Assembly: GCF_000426065.1 (NCBI RefSeq)
Contig: NZ_AUEQ01000007.1
Span: forward strand, 1 to 64,000
DNA: 64,000 nucleotides
Source: Mycobacterium sp. URHD0025
GTDB taxonomy: Bacteria; Actinomycetota; Actinomycetes; Mycobacteriales; Mycobacteriaceae
Reading direction: 5' to 3'
The notes under the pieces were generated by a model, which was given only the letters and a program-made list of their open reading frames with translations, did not search any database and had not been told where the DNA came from. The position numbers and the translations under genes are program-made. Shown here piece after piece: positions 33,628-42,094 of this stretch (its first letter is position 1; each line of letters opens with the position of its first letter).

Positions 33628-35394
33628 GTGATGGCGACACTGACGTCAGTGAATGTCGGCATGCCCAGGAGTGTCGAATGGAACCATCGCACCGTCTACA
33701 CCGGCGCGTGGAAACAACCGGTGACCGGGCCCCGGATGGTGCGTCGGCTCAACGTCGACGGCGACGGACAAGGTGACCTGGGCGGCCACGGCGGGGAGAA
33801 CCGCGCTGTCCTGATCTACCAACTCGACTCCTACCGGCACTGGGCGCAGGTGTTCGACCGTGATGACCTGGTACCAGGGCTATTGGGGGAGAACCTCACC
33901 GTCGACGGGCTTCCCGACGACGAGGTGTGCATCGGTGACCGATACCGAATTGGGCAGGCGGTCTTGGAGGTAACCCAGCCGCGGGTCACCTGCTACCGCG
34001 CCGGCATGCGCATCGGCGAACCACGGATGGCGGCACTGCTGGTCTCGCACGGGCGACCGGGGTTCTACTGCCGGGTGATCACCGAAGGTGAAGTCGAGGC
34101 CGGGCAAGAGATCGTGAAGATCAGCTCTGGACCCGAGCAGGTGTCGGTCGCCGAGATCGACGCACTGCTCTACCTGCCTGGGCATCCCCGCGACGCCCTA
34201 CAACGCGCACTGCGCATCCCGGCGCTCAGCCCCGGCTGGCAGACGTCCCTACGGAGCCTGGCGGAGCAGGCCCAGAGCCCGGCGGGATCAGCAGGCAACG
34301 TCGGGCTGACAGCCGCTGCGGGTAGCCCGCCGCCGGCATGGACCGGGTTTCGCCCACTGCGTGTCAGTGCTGTCCACGACGAAAGTCGACGTGTGCGCTC
34401 CGTCTCGCTAGCCGACCCCGACGGCGCGCCACTCCCAAAATGGCTTCCTGGACAGTCGATCACGTTGCGGCTCTACCCCGAGCTGAGCGGCGCGCCGCTG
34501 ATCCGCAACTACTCGCTGTCCAACCCGCCAGGGTCCGCGGATTACCGGATCAGCGTCAAACGAGAGCCACATGGCCTGGCCAGCGGGAACATTCACGCTC
34601 GCGTCCACCCCGGCGATCTCCTCGACGTCGCCGCACCACGGGGCACCTTCTTCCTCACCGACACAGTCACGCCTGTGATCCTGCTCTCCGCCGGAGTGGG
34701 AGTCACCCCGGTGCTCTCGATGCTGCACTCACTCGCCGCGACACGCTCACAACGTGAGCTCTGGTGGCTGCACGGCGCCCACAACGGAGAGGAACACCCA
34801 TTCGCCGAGGAAAGCCGCGATCTACTGAAACAGTTGCCTGGCAGTCATTCCCACATCTTCTACAGCCAGCCAACGGCAGCCGACCGACTCGGAGTCGACT
34901 ACACCGAGCAGGGTCGGCTGTCCCGCGAAGTGATCAGCACACTCGGCCTGCCACGCGACGCAGACGCCTATCTTTGCGGACCGTCGACGTTCATGAACGA
35001 GCTCAGCTCCGGCCTCGCGACATACGGACTGGATCCCTCCTGCGTGCACTCCGAACTGTTCGGCGCCGCAGCCGCCCTCACTCCCGGAATCGCTGCGACG
35101 GCAATCGCCCCGCACCCACCTAAGGGACCGTCCGGACCGGGTCCTGAGGTCCAGTTCGCCCGCAGCGGCGTCTCAGCGCCGTGGGGTCCGCCCAGTACGA
35201 GCCTGCTCGAATTCGCCGAAACGTGTGACGTCCCGACCCGGTGGTCGTGCCGCACCGGGGTATGCCACAACTGCGAGACTGCACTTTTGTCTGGGACAGT
35301 CCGTTATGACCCAGAGCCCTTGGAACCCCCCGCCGAGGGCAACATTCTGATCTGTTGTTCACGCCCCTCCGAAACGGTCGTCATCGATCTATGA
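33628..35394 (+). CDS. MOSC - FAD/NAD(P) reductase - 2Fe-2S ferredoxin fusion
   Basis: The 588-aa protein has three modules. Residues 1-165 are a MOSC domain with G-D-G-Q-G-D-L-G-G-H-G-G and the cysteine in R-V-T-C-Y-R-A-G-M. Residues about 245-480 are a ferredoxin-NADP reductase type module with R-N-Y-S-L-S-N (FAD), G-V-G-V-T-P-V-L-S-M-L (NAD(P)) and Y-L-C-G-P. The last 90 residues are a plant-type 2Fe-2S domain with C-R-T-G-V-C-H-N-C and a C-C pair. This is the layout of YiiM/vanillate-demethylase-reductase fusions, which supply electrons to an oxygenase or reduce N-hydroxylated compounds. The partner is not evident. GAGAGGA precedes the GTG/ATG pair. Confidence 0.9.
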   Translation: MMATLTSVNVGMPRSVEWNHRTVYTGAWKQPVTGPRMVRRLNVDGDGQGDLGGHGGENRAVLIYQLDSYRHWAQVFDRDDLVPGLLGENLTVDGLPDDEVCIGDRYRIGQAVLEVTQPRVTCYRAGMRIGEPRMAALLVSHGRPGFYCRVITEGEVEAGQEIVKISSGPEQVSVAEIDALLYLPGHPRDALQRALRIPALSPGWQTSLRSLAEQAQSPAGSAGNVGLTAAAGSPPPAWTGFRPLRVSAVHDESRRVRSVSLADPDGAPLPKWLPGQSITLRLYPELSGAPLIRNYSLSNPPGSADYRISVKREPHGLASGNIHARVHPGDLLDVAAPRGTFFLTDTVTPVILLSAGVGVTPVLSMLHSLAATRSQRELWWLHGAHNGEEHPFAEESRDLLKQLPGSHSHIFYSQPTAADRLGVDYTEQGRLSREVISTLGLPRDADAYLCGPSTFMNELSSGLATYGLDPSCVHSELFGAAAALTPGIAATAIAPHPPKGPSGPGPEVQFARSGVSAPWGPPSTSLLEFAETCDVPTRWSCRTGVCHNCETALLSGTVRYDPEPLEPPAEGNILICCSRPSETVVIDL

Positions 35395-35463
35395 AGGCGC
35401 TAGCGCTCTCCGTAGATCCGAGTCGACGGAGTACACGTGGCCACGTTAAGGCGATTTTTCGAA

Positions 35464-35817
35464 CTATTGCTCGTGATCATCTTGCGGCAGTGCGCTATTC
35501 GCGTCACCAGGCGTTGGTCCGCTAGACAGAGGTCCGGAGTGGTTTTCGCCATCATGCGTCCATGCCCACCACGCACCGATGGCGCCTACGAGGGGGACGG
35601 TGATGAACCAGAACGACAACATGAATACCGGCGCTGCGAAGACTAGGTCCCACATCAGAAGGCCGATGTAACTGTCCGAGGACTTCGTCTTGACACCGGA
35701 ATCCGGAGAGAGCGCCAAGGCATAAACAACGATCACGGTCGCTATGTAGACCAGGAATGCCGCCCCGACAGTTGACCAGAACCATCGCCACTTAGACGGC
35801 TTGTTGAATCGCATCAT
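35464..35817 (-). CDS. Small two-helix membrane protein, candidate immunity protein
   Basis: The 117-aa protein starts M-M-R-F-N-K-P and has two strongly hydrophobic segments (about residues 13-33 and 46-80, the second possibly a hairpin). A polar tail rich in Gly, Pro and Asp follows. No family is recognised. Its ATG overlaps the stop of the upstream WXG-headed gene in an ATGATG arrangement (4-bp overlap), so the two are translationally coupled. Being a small membrane protein directly after a secreted, modular protein, it could be an immunity protein against that protein, or an export partner. That is inference. Confidence 0.7.
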   Translation of the reverse strand: MMRFNKPSKWRWFWSTVGAAFLVYIATVIVVYALALSPDSGVKTKSSDSYIGLLMWDLVFAAPVFMLSFWFITVPLVGAIGAWWAWTHDGENHSGPLSSGPTPGDANSALPQDDHEQ

Positions 35818-37199
35818 CGTCCTGTTCCTACGGTCGGGATACCATCCCGAAAGGGGTCCTCGAGCTTCGTAGTGTGCTGTGTGAACGGATCGGGCGCGAA
35901 CGGAATCGCGTTCTCCAGCTGCCATCGCCAGTCCGGGATGTCGGGGCGAACGGGCGGGATAGTGGCGTCACCGATCCAGTGGCTCCGCATCAGACTAGTC
36001 CCCGGACCCCATTCGCTACCGGAGTTTGCCGGCGTCCATTGCAGTACTTGCGGAGGTATTCCTTCGCGGTACTGGTACGTCTCCATACTGGGGTAGATCG
36101 TTGTGTTGCCACCAAGATTGACCGTGCCATTGTCTTGCGGGTCGAACGTGATCCGTCCGTTGACGGTCAAATCCATTGCTACACCAGCAGGGTTCTCGTA
36201 GGCGTCCCAGGCGTTGTAGTCGATCGTCATTCGCCCGTCGGGAGATTGGACCACGTGGATCTCGGGTGGTGCGGTCGCTGCACCGCCCCGTTCACCGTCG
36301 ACTGTCGTGGTGGGGTTTTGCCGGATGGCTACAACGCCATTTTCGTAATCGACGAACAGGGACACCCGTGAGTGTTCGGGGTCTGCGGTAGCGCTCGGAC
36401 CGCGATTGTCTCCGAAGTTCTGTGGGAACAGCCGCAGGTCTGCGAGGTCCTGCCCGTCCTTGAACGTGTTCTGTACCCACTCGGCGGGGATGAACCAATT
36501 GGTGCGCACCACGCCTTTGCCTGGCTGCGGGGTGAATCGGCCCGCCACGATCTTGGGCGGCTCCCCGTGATTCTTCGGGTCGTAGCTGTGGGGGTCCAGT
36601 CCAGCGGCCATCCGCCAATCGTTGGCGCTGACCGGCTCACGACCGTAGACCTTCTTGAACGCTTCGATCTGATGGCGCGACCGCTCGTCGTTCTGGTTGA
36701 TCGGGATGGTGGGCGGATTGCCGGGTTCGTCGGTGCCGTCAAGCAGGTTGAGGCCGTGCGCGAGTTCGCGGTCGATCATTTCGGCAGAGGCTAGAAGCTG
36801 TTTGAGCGTGGTGGTGATGTAGTCGAGGTCGGCTTGGTTGACGTCGTCGGTCAGCGGCGTCACGATGCCGGTTTCGAGGTTGATGTCGAACTTACCGCGG
36901 GCCATTTCCTGCACGTTGTGCAGGAACGATTTGAGACCGTCGATCTCATCGGCGGCCTTGGAGATGACTTTCGATGCCTCCTGGCGGGCAGCGACGTGGC
37001 TAGACAGATAGGTGCCAAGTTTGTCGAGGCTGTCATTTGCAGCGTCCGCGGCCTGACCACTCCAGGTGCCGAGGATCGGGAGATCCCGGAGACCGTTTTT
37101 GACGCCATCCATCGAACTGGAGCTGGCGTCTAGTGCCGTCGATACTTCCCGGACCTGTCCCGCATTCCACCGTTCGACGTCGGCGAGCGTCAGGGACAT
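35814..37199 (-). CDS. WXG-headed type VII secretion substrate, candidate effector
   Basis: The 461-aa protein opens with a helical ESX-like domain (about residues 1-105) with the turn motif G-T-W-S-G (W46-S-G48). A second helical part runs to about 150. The remainder is a Gly/Asn/Pro-rich, beta-like region containing N-D-W-R-M-A-A-G-L-D-P-H-S, W-F-I-P-A-E-W-V-Q-N and several tryptophans. No known toxin motif is seen. The start overlaps the stop of the EspC-like gene in TGATG. The order WXG-type helper, long WXG-headed protein, small membrane protein is typical of mycobacterial type VII effector modules; toxicity is unproven. Confidence 0.75.
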   Translation of the reverse strand: MSLTLADVERWNAGQVREVSTALDASSSSMDGVKNGLRDLPILGTWSGQAADAANDSLDKLGTYLSSHVAARQEASKVISKAADEIDGLKSFLHNVQEMARGKFDINLETGIVTPLTDDVNQADLDYITTTLKQLLASAEMIDRELAHGLNLLDGTDEPGNPPTIPINQNDERSRHQIEAFKKVYGREPVSANDWRMAAGLDPHSYDPKNHGEPPKIVAGRFTPQPGKGVVRTNWFIPAEWVQNTFKDGQDLADLRLFPQNFGDNRGPSATADPEHSRVSLFVDYENGVVAIRQNPTTTVDGERGGAATAPPEIHVVQSPDGRMTIDYNAWDAYENPAGVAMDLTVNGRITFDPQDNGTVNLGGNTTIYPSMETYQYREGIPPQVLQWTPANSGSEWGPGTSLMRSHWIGDATIPPVRPDIPDWRWQLENAIPFAPDPFTQHTTKLEDPFRDGIPTVGTGR

Positions 37200-37507
37200 C
37201 AGAGGTTCTGGCGGATGCGGAGCAAGTCGACAGCGGAGTCCTGGTCGATGGTCTCGTACTTGTTGCCGATGTGGCGGAATGCATCACGGTGGTGGGTGAG
37301 TTCGTTGCTGATGTGATCGGCGACGGTTTGAAGGTGGTCCAACTTGCCCTTGAGTACCTCGCCTGATGATCCGACCCATCCCGAGCTGGCCGCTGTGATG
37401 TCGACGTTTGCCGATTGCTGCGCCTGGGTGTGGTCGGCCTCGTGCATATCTAGGTGATCAGCGGACATGAACAGGTGCGTCGGATCGACTTTCAGCGACT
37501 GCGACAT
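37199..37507 (-). CDS. EspC/WXG100-like ESX secretion-associated protein
   Basis: The 102-aa all-helical protein has the turn motif S-G-W-V-G (W44-V-G46) near the middle. A Y-E-T-I-D near residue 84 matches the general type VII signal Y-x-x-x-D/E. Length and layout fit the EspC/DUF2580 or WXG100 group, which form helical-bundle dimers with a partner. The partner is probably the WXG domain of the gene that follows, whose ATG overlaps this stop codon. The ribosome site is gaggggg. No ESX core genes are in the window, so an ESX system elsewhere must export it. Confidence 0.82.
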   Translation of the reverse strand: MSQSLKVDPTHLFMSADHLDMHEADHTQAQQSANVDITAASSGWVGSSGEVLKGKLDHLQTVADHISNELTHHRDAFRHIGNKYETIDQDSAVDLLRIRQNL

Positions 37508-38355
37508 TGCTTCCCCCTCAGCAAGCAGTGTTAGCTACATGGCCAGGCTACCTGCCTGCGGCAGCCGTCTACTCCGCGCATTACCGGGCAAATGCAAAAT
37601 ATGCCCCAGAGGGCTCAAGCTGACGGGGTTAGCGAGCCACCTGTGGGGCGTCTGTAGTGGGTGACTCGCCCAGCTGGGCGAGTTGTGTGGGACGGAAACC
37701 GGTCCAGTGCCAGTCGTCAATTCGGCGACCTACGCGACTTCGGCGCGGGAGTCTAGGGTTCGACTGAGCGATGACCGTGCCAATTATGGATGCTCGCCAC
37801 GCCAGCAGCGGGCGACCGGATCGCTGGGGACGCTGAGACGACCAGACTCGGGTATCCGCGCTGCGAGGGGCCCGGTTCTGGTTGATCGGCCGCGGGTGCG
37901 GTGACGGGATGTCCGATCAGGGTGGTTCTCGGCGGTTCGATGAACCGCAGGATCTCGCTCTGCGCAAAATTACCTTGACGGTGCTGGCCTTAGCTGCGCG
38001 CGGCGGCCCAGCACTGCCAGGCATTGGAACGATGCTGACAGACGTTCGTGCGACGGCTCAGACCGCAGGCTGTAGACGACGGATGACAGGACATAAGCGC
38101 GCGGTTTCAGGATTGGCGCGTGCTGGTGGTTGTCGTGGCACCGAAGCTGACCATCGTTATCTGGAATTATCAAGGCTTGCAAGGAAAGTCGGGCATACGT
38201 CGCTGATCAGCGCAATGCTCGAAAACAAGCATATGTATGGATTGATGCATATTCCCGCCGATGCTCGGCGCCGCTGGACGATCCCGGCCACAGGCCAGCT
38301 GCCGCCTCGTTGACGGTCATCTTTCGCGCGGTGGTTGGGCACGAATTGGGCGCAG
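37508..38355. other. About 850 bp with no supported gene
   Basis: Open frames here (for example 37882-38313, plus strand) have no family features and unnatural composition. The stretch holds a perfect 20-bp palindrome at 37664-37683 and is locally less GC-rich than its surroundings. It joins the type VII cassette to the tRNA cluster and may be decayed accessory DNA. Confidence 0.55.
37664..37683. repeat. Perfect 20-bp palindrome in gene-free DNA
   Basis: actcgcccagctgggcgagt is identical to its reverse complement with no spacer. It is 157 bp upstream of the EspC-like gene start. It could be an operator for the type VII cassette or a remnant of a mobile element. Confidence 0.7.
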
Positions 38356-38383
38356 AACAAGAAAGGCCCGGGGTTACCGGGCC
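38356..38383 (-). terminator. Rho-independent terminator of the tRNA cluster
   Basis: Read on the minus strand, ggcccgg-taacc-ccgggcc (38383-38365) is followed by tttcttgtt. It lies 20 bp past the 3' end of tRNA-Val, in the correct direction for the Gly-Cys-Val transcript. Confidence 0.82.
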
Positions 38384-38402
38384 GGACCTGCAATGAATGT
38401 GG

Positions 38403-38474
38403 TGCGCGATACTGGGATTGAACCAGTGACCTCTTCCGTGTCAGGGAAGCGCTCTCCCGCTGAGCTAATCGCGC
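38403..38474 (-). tRNA. tRNA-Val (GAC)
   Basis: The 72-nt cloverleaf on the minus strand has acceptor stem gcgcgat / atcgcgc with discriminator A. The anticodon loop is ctgacac, giving anticodon GAC. It is the last gene of the Gly-Cys-Val cluster, just before the terminator. Confidence 0.96.
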
Positions 38475-38494
38475 GGGTTGAAACTGTTCCTTGG

Positions 38495-38565
38495 AGGTGG
38501 AGACGGGAATCGAACCCGTGTGCACGGCTTTGCAGGCCGTTGCCTCACCACTCGGCCACTCCACC
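38495..38565 (-). tRNA. tRNA-Cys (GCA)
   Basis: The 71-nt cloverleaf on the minus strand has acceptor stem ggtggag / ctccacc with discriminator T. The anticodon loop ctgcaaa gives anticodon GCA. It is the middle gene of the cluster. Confidence 0.96.
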
Positions 38566-38581
38566 GCTGGGGTTGATGCCA

Positions 38582-38740
38582 CAATCGCACCTTCGAGCGG
38601 ATGACGGGATTCGAACCCGCGACCCTCACCTTGGCAAGGTGATGCGCTACCAACTGCGCTACATCCGCGCGCCACGAGCGAGATCGTCGCCCGTCGCGAA
38701 GCAGAACATTAGTCCACCGATGCGCGCAGACACAAATCCC
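38582..38740. repeat. 159-bp direct repeat B with a complete tRNA-Gly gene
   Basis: This is the second copy of the repeat at 24083-24241 and is probably the original. Here the tRNA-Gly is the first gene of a Gly-Cys-Val cluster that I also recall from M. tuberculosis, whereas copy A stands alone. Confidence 0.88.
38596..38668 (-). tRNA. tRNA-Gly (GCC)
   Basis: The 73-nt gene is identical to the copy at 24097-24169 over the mature tRNA. Anticodon GCC in loop ttgccaa. It is the first gene of the Gly-Cys-Val cluster on the minus strand. No encoded CCA. Confidence 0.96.
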
Positions 38741-38777
38741 CATGACGGCAGGGCAACGCGCGGCCAACAACCGTGTT

Positions 38778-39281
38778 TCAGAACAGGTGATAGGCCTGCC
38801 GCGAAAGTGCGAATCCATGGCGGGTTTTCGTGTCGCGACAGGTGATCCCGCTGTCGGCGCTCTCACATCGCAGGGTTCCGGCGGTGATCGAGTCCCCGTA
38901 GCTCAGTTCGGCGCCCGCGCCCAACGCACTGTCGCCTGCGCAGACGAAGGCGGCGGGCCGGCCCCGCCTCAACGTCACGCCCTGGCCGTAAGCGAACTCA
39001 CAACTGGCCGGCCGCAGCGGTGGGGCCCAGCTACGGTCGCGGATATCGCAGCGGGCCGTCGAGGCGTCGAGGTAACACCCGACGTTGCCGGACGGGGAGG
39101 TGAAGCCGGTCAGCTCGGTGACCTGCCGGTTCACCAGGCGGGAGGCGACCCGAATCTCGGGCGTTACGGCAACAGCGTGATCTGTCATGGGGGCCGGAGC
39201 GCTGTGGCATCCGGAAAACAGGGCACTAGCAGCAAAAACGGCGCCGCTGACCGCCGGCCAACGGACCCGCAGGTGAACCAT
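38778..39281 (-). CDS. Putative secreted or lipid-anchored Cys-rich protein
   Basis: The 167-aa protein starts M-V-H-L-R-V-R-W-P and has a hydrophobic signal segment ending A-L-F-S-G-C, a plausible lipobox near residue 25. The mature domain has F-T-S-P-S-G-N-V-G-C-Y-L-D near residue 62, then R-C-D-I-R-D-R-S-W, S-C-E-F-A-Y-G-Q-G and two more cysteines. This pattern belongs to an actinobacterial secreted family (DUF6636-like) of unknown function. Two disulfides are likely. Start choice is uncertain; no clear ribosome site is visible. Confidence 0.75.
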   Translation of the reverse strand: MVHLRVRWPAVSGAVFAASALFSGCHSAPAPMTDHAVAVTPEIRVASRLVNRQVTELTGFTSPSGNVGCYLDASTARCDIRDRSWAPPLRPASCEFAYGQGVTLRRGRPAAFVCAGDSALGAGAELSYGDSITAGTLRCESADSGITCRDTKTRHGFALSRQAYHLF

Positions 39282-39499
39282 GACGGGAGACCATACGCCC
39301 GCATTGGCGTGCATATTTGGCAAATCAAACAAGTCGATCGGGAGGCGCGCTGTTCGCGACTTGCCGCTCGCCGTTTCTACGGCTGGGTCGTGCCCATCGA
39401 AGAACCACGACCCAGGTGTCGAAAACGCTGAACTGCCGGTCGCGACGGCCCCTGCGCCATCGCGCGGACACCGATTCGGGCCTTACCGGGCATGCGTGC

Positions 39500-39505
39500 T
39501 AGTGT
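39500..39505 (+). promoter_or_regulatory. -10 element of tRNA-Val (CAC)
   Basis: TAGTGT fits TAnnnT and lies 16 bp before the mature tRNA 5' end. The 240-bp gap 39282-39521 holds nothing else that I can support. Confidence 0.5.
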
Positions 39506-39521
39506 TCGACGTCGTTCCCAC

Positions 39522-39596
39522 GGTCTCGTAGCTCAGTGGGAGAGCGTCCGCCTCACACGCGGAAGGTCGCTGGTTCGAACCCAGCCGGGACCACCA
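39522..39596 (+). tRNA. tRNA-Val (CAC), with encoded CCA
   Basis: The mature gene is 39522-39593. Acceptor stem ggtctcg / cgggacc (with G-U pairs) and discriminator A. The anticodon loop ctcacac gives anticodon CAC. The 3' CCA (39594-39596) is encoded in the DNA, unlike the other four tRNA genes here. It is followed by an intrinsic terminator. Confidence 0.95.
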
Positions 39597-39606
39597 TCAC
39601 CTCAGG

Positions 39607-39635
39607 CGGCTTCGGAGTTTCCGAAGCCGTTTTTT
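39607..39635 (+). terminator. Rho-independent terminator after tRNA-Val
   Basis: cggcttcgg-agttt-ccgaagccg (39607-39629) is a perfect 9-bp stem followed by six T residues. It ends tRNA-Val transcription 66 bp before the tex start codon, so tex must have its own promoter. Confidence 0.93.
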
Positions 39636-39700
39636 CGTGGCAGGACACACACTTCACCGTGACGGGGTGTTGTCCGCCCGATTCGGTAGGGTCCTCCGAC

Positions 39701-42091
39701 GTGACTCAGAGCGTGACCGTTGGAACCATCAAATCCGTAACCGCCCGCCTGGCCGAGGAACTCGGCGTGGGTGAGGGGCAGGTCGCCGCCACGGTGGCAC
39801 TGCTGGACGAGGGGTCGACGGTGCCGTTCATCGCGCGGTACCGCAAGGAGGCCACCGGTGGCCTCGACGACGGCCAGCTGCGCACCCTTGAGGAACGCCT
39901 GGGCTACCTGCGCGAGCTCGACCAGCGTCGCGAGGCCGTGCTGGCCTCGATCCAGGAGCAGGGCAAGCTCACCGATGAGTTGCGGGCCGCGCTCATGGCG
40001 GCCGACACCAAAGCCCGCGTCGAAGACATCTACCTGCCGTACAAGCCCAAGCGGCGCACCAAGGCCCAGATCGCCAAGGAAGCCGGCCTGGAACCGCTGG
40101 CCGAGCGTCTGCTGGCCGATCCGACGCTGGTTCCCGACGAGGCGGCCGGTGAGTTCCTCAACGAGGACGTCGCCGACGCGGCCGCGGCACTGGAAGGTGC
40201 TCGCCACATCATCATCGAGCGGGCCTCCGAGGACGCCGAGCTGGTGGGTGCCACTCGTGAGAAGTTCTGGGCCGACGGCTCGATTCGCACCGCTCCGTGG
40301 TCCGAGGAGGCCGCGAAAAGCCCTGCCGCGCAGAAATTCCGGGACTATTTCGAGTTCTCCGAACCGCTGGAGAACATGCCGTCGCACCGGGTGCTCGCGG
40401 TACTGCGCGGCGAGAAGGAGCAAGCGCTGTCGCTGAACTTCGACGGCGGTGAGGACGAGCAGTACCAGGCGATGATCGCCCAAGCCCTCGGTATCGACAT
40501 GACCGTCAAGGCGCCGGCCACACCGTGGCTCGCCACCACCGTGCGGTTGGCCTGGCGCGCCAAGCTGATGATCTCGGCCGCCGTCGACGCGCGTATCCGG
40601 CTGCGTCAGCGTGCCGAGGAAGAAGCGGTCGCGGTGTTCGCCCGCAACCTCAAGGACCTGCTGCTGGCCGCGCCCGCCGGCACCCGCAGCACTCTCGGTC
40701 TGGACCCGGGTTTCCGTACCGGGGTCAAGGTCGCCGTCGTCGACGCCACCGGCAAGGTGGTCGATACGTGCGCGATCTTCCCGCACCAGCCGCAGAAGCA
40801 GTGGGATCAGGCCAAGGCCACCCTGGCGGCGCTGGTCGCCCGGCACAACGTCGAGCTGATCGCGGTCGGCAACGGCACCGCTTCGCGCGAGACCGACGCG
40901 TTGGCCGCGGAGCTGATCGCCGACATTCGCTCGGCAGGGGCGAAGGCTCCGGTGAAAGCCATGGTCAGTGAGGCGGGTGCGTCGGTGTACTCGGCATCCG
41001 AATACGCGGCCCGCGAGATGCCGAACCTCGACGTGACGCTGCGCGGCGCGGTCTCGATCGCGCGCCGGCTGCAGGATCCGCTGGCGGAGTTGGTGAAGAT
41101 CGATCCCAAGTCGATCGGCGTCGGGCAGTACCAGCACGACGTGACACCGGGCTCGCTGGCGCGCAGCCTCAACGCGGTGGTCGAAGACGCCGTGAACGCG
41201 GTGGGCGTGGACCTCAACACCGCCTCGGTGCCACTGCTGGCCCGGGTGTCGGGGGTTACGGAATCCCTGGCCGAGGCCATCGTGGCGCACCGCGAGAGCG
41301 CCGGCGCCTTCCGCAGTCGCAAGGCGCTGCTGGACGTTCCGCGCCTCGGCCCCAAGGCCTTCGAACAGTGCGCGGGCTTCCTGCGCATCCGTGACGGGGA
41401 AGACCCGCTGGACGCCTCGGGTGTGCACCCCGAGTCGTATCCGGTGGTGCGGCGCATCCTGGACCGCTCCAACGTGACGCTGGCGGAGCTGATCGGCGAC
41501 GAGCGCACCCTGCGGACCCTCAAGCCCGCCGACTTCGCCGATGAGCGGTTCGGCATACCCACCGTCACCGACATCCTGGCCGAACTGGAGAAACCGGGGC
41601 GCGACCCGCGCCCGGCCTTCTCCACCGCCACCTTCGCCGCCGGCGTCGAGAAGGTCGCCGATCTCAAGCCCGGCATGGTGTTGGAGGGCGTGGTGACGAA
41701 TGTGGCGGCCTTTGGCGCCTTCGTCGACGTGGGCGTGCACCAGGACGGTCTCGTGCATGTCTCGGCGATGGCCGACCGGTTCATCTCCGACCCGCACGAG
41801 GTGGTGAAGTCCGGCCAGGTGGTCAAGGTCAAGGTCGTCGAGGTCGACGTGGAGCGCCAACGCATCGGGCTGACGCTGCGACTCAACGACACCCCGCAGC
41901 AGGGCAAGCGGACCGACCGCAACGACCGGGGCAGTCAGGGTGGCCAGGGTGGCCAGAACCGCGGCGGTAATCAGAGCCGGGGCGGGGACCGGCGAAACCA
42001 GAACCGCGGCAACAACTCCGGTCGCAGGGAGGCGAGCCAGCCGATGGGCTCGATGGCCGAGGCCCTGCGAAACGCCGGCTTCGGCAAGTAG
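39701..42091 (+). CDS. tex: Tex-family RNA-binding transcription accessory protein
   Basis: The 796-aa protein has all Tex modules: an N-terminal helical domain (T-V-P-F-I-A-R-Y-R-K-E near residue 40), a YqgF/RNase H-like domain (L-D-P-G-F-R-T-G-V-K near 340), helix-hairpin-helix repeats, and a C-terminal S1 RNA-binding domain (G-M-V-L-E-G-V-V-T-N-V-A-A-F-G-A-F-V-D-V-G near 660). Tex binds nucleic acid and influences transcription and stress tolerance. The last 70 residues form a Gly/Asn/Arg-rich RGG-like tail ending in a conserved-looking M-A-E-A-L-R-N-A-G-F. TAGGGT (39687-39692) lies 8 nt before the GTG, so the mRNA is probably leaderless. Confidence 0.95.
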   Translation: MTQSVTVGTIKSVTARLAEELGVGEGQVAATVALLDEGSTVPFIARYRKEATGGLDDGQLRTLEERLGYLRELDQRREAVLASIQEQGKLTDELRAALMAADTKARVEDIYLPYKPKRRTKAQIAKEAGLEPLAERLLADPTLVPDEAAGEFLNEDVADAAAALEGARHIIIERASEDAELVGATREKFWADGSIRTAPWSEEAAKSPAAQKFRDYFEFSEPLENMPSHRVLAVLRGEKEQALSLNFDGGEDEQYQAMIAQALGIDMTVKAPATPWLATTVRLAWRAKLMISAAVDARIRLRQRAEEEAVAVFARNLKDLLLAAPAGTRSTLGLDPGFRTGVKVAVVDATGKVVDTCAIFPHQPQKQWDQAKATLAALVARHNVELIAVGNGTASRETDALAAELIADIRSAGAKAPVKAMVSEAGASVYSASEYAAREMPNLDVTLRGAVSIARRLQDPLAELVKIDPKSIGVGQYQHDVTPGSLARSLNAVVEDAVNAVGVDLNTASVPLLARVSGVTESLAEAIVAHRESAGAFRSRKALLDVPRLGPKAFEQCAGFLRIRDGEDPLDASGVHPESYPVVRRILDRSNVTLAELIGDERTLRTLKPADFADERFGIPTVTDILAELEKPGRDPRPAFSTATFAAGVEKVADLKPGMVLEGVVTNVAAFGAFVDVGVHQDGLVHVSAMADRFISDPHEVVKSGQVVKVKVVEVDVERQRIGLTLRLNDTPQQGKRTDRNDRGSQGGQGGQNRGGNQSRGGDRRNQNRGNNSGRREASQPMGSMAEALRNAGFGK

Positions 42092-42094
42092 CGG

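Noticed and set aside
35395..35463. Inverted repeat ctccgt / acggag (35408-35431) as a terminator of the MOSC fusion gene
   Set aside because: The stem is only 6 bp with a 12-nt loop and there is no T-tract directly after it, so I could not support a terminator.
37882..38313. 143-codon open frame on the plus strand in the gap after the type VII cassette
   Set aside because: No domain, no ribosome site and an Arg/Gly-rich composition typical of random frames. It also runs toward the terminator of the opposite-strand tRNA cluster.
39602..41860. A 752-codon open frame on the minus strand opposite tex
   Set aside because: Its residues are His/Gln/Arg/Gly-rich as expected for the antisense of a GC-rich gene, with no domain, ribosome site or operon context. 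tex on the plus strand has every expected module.
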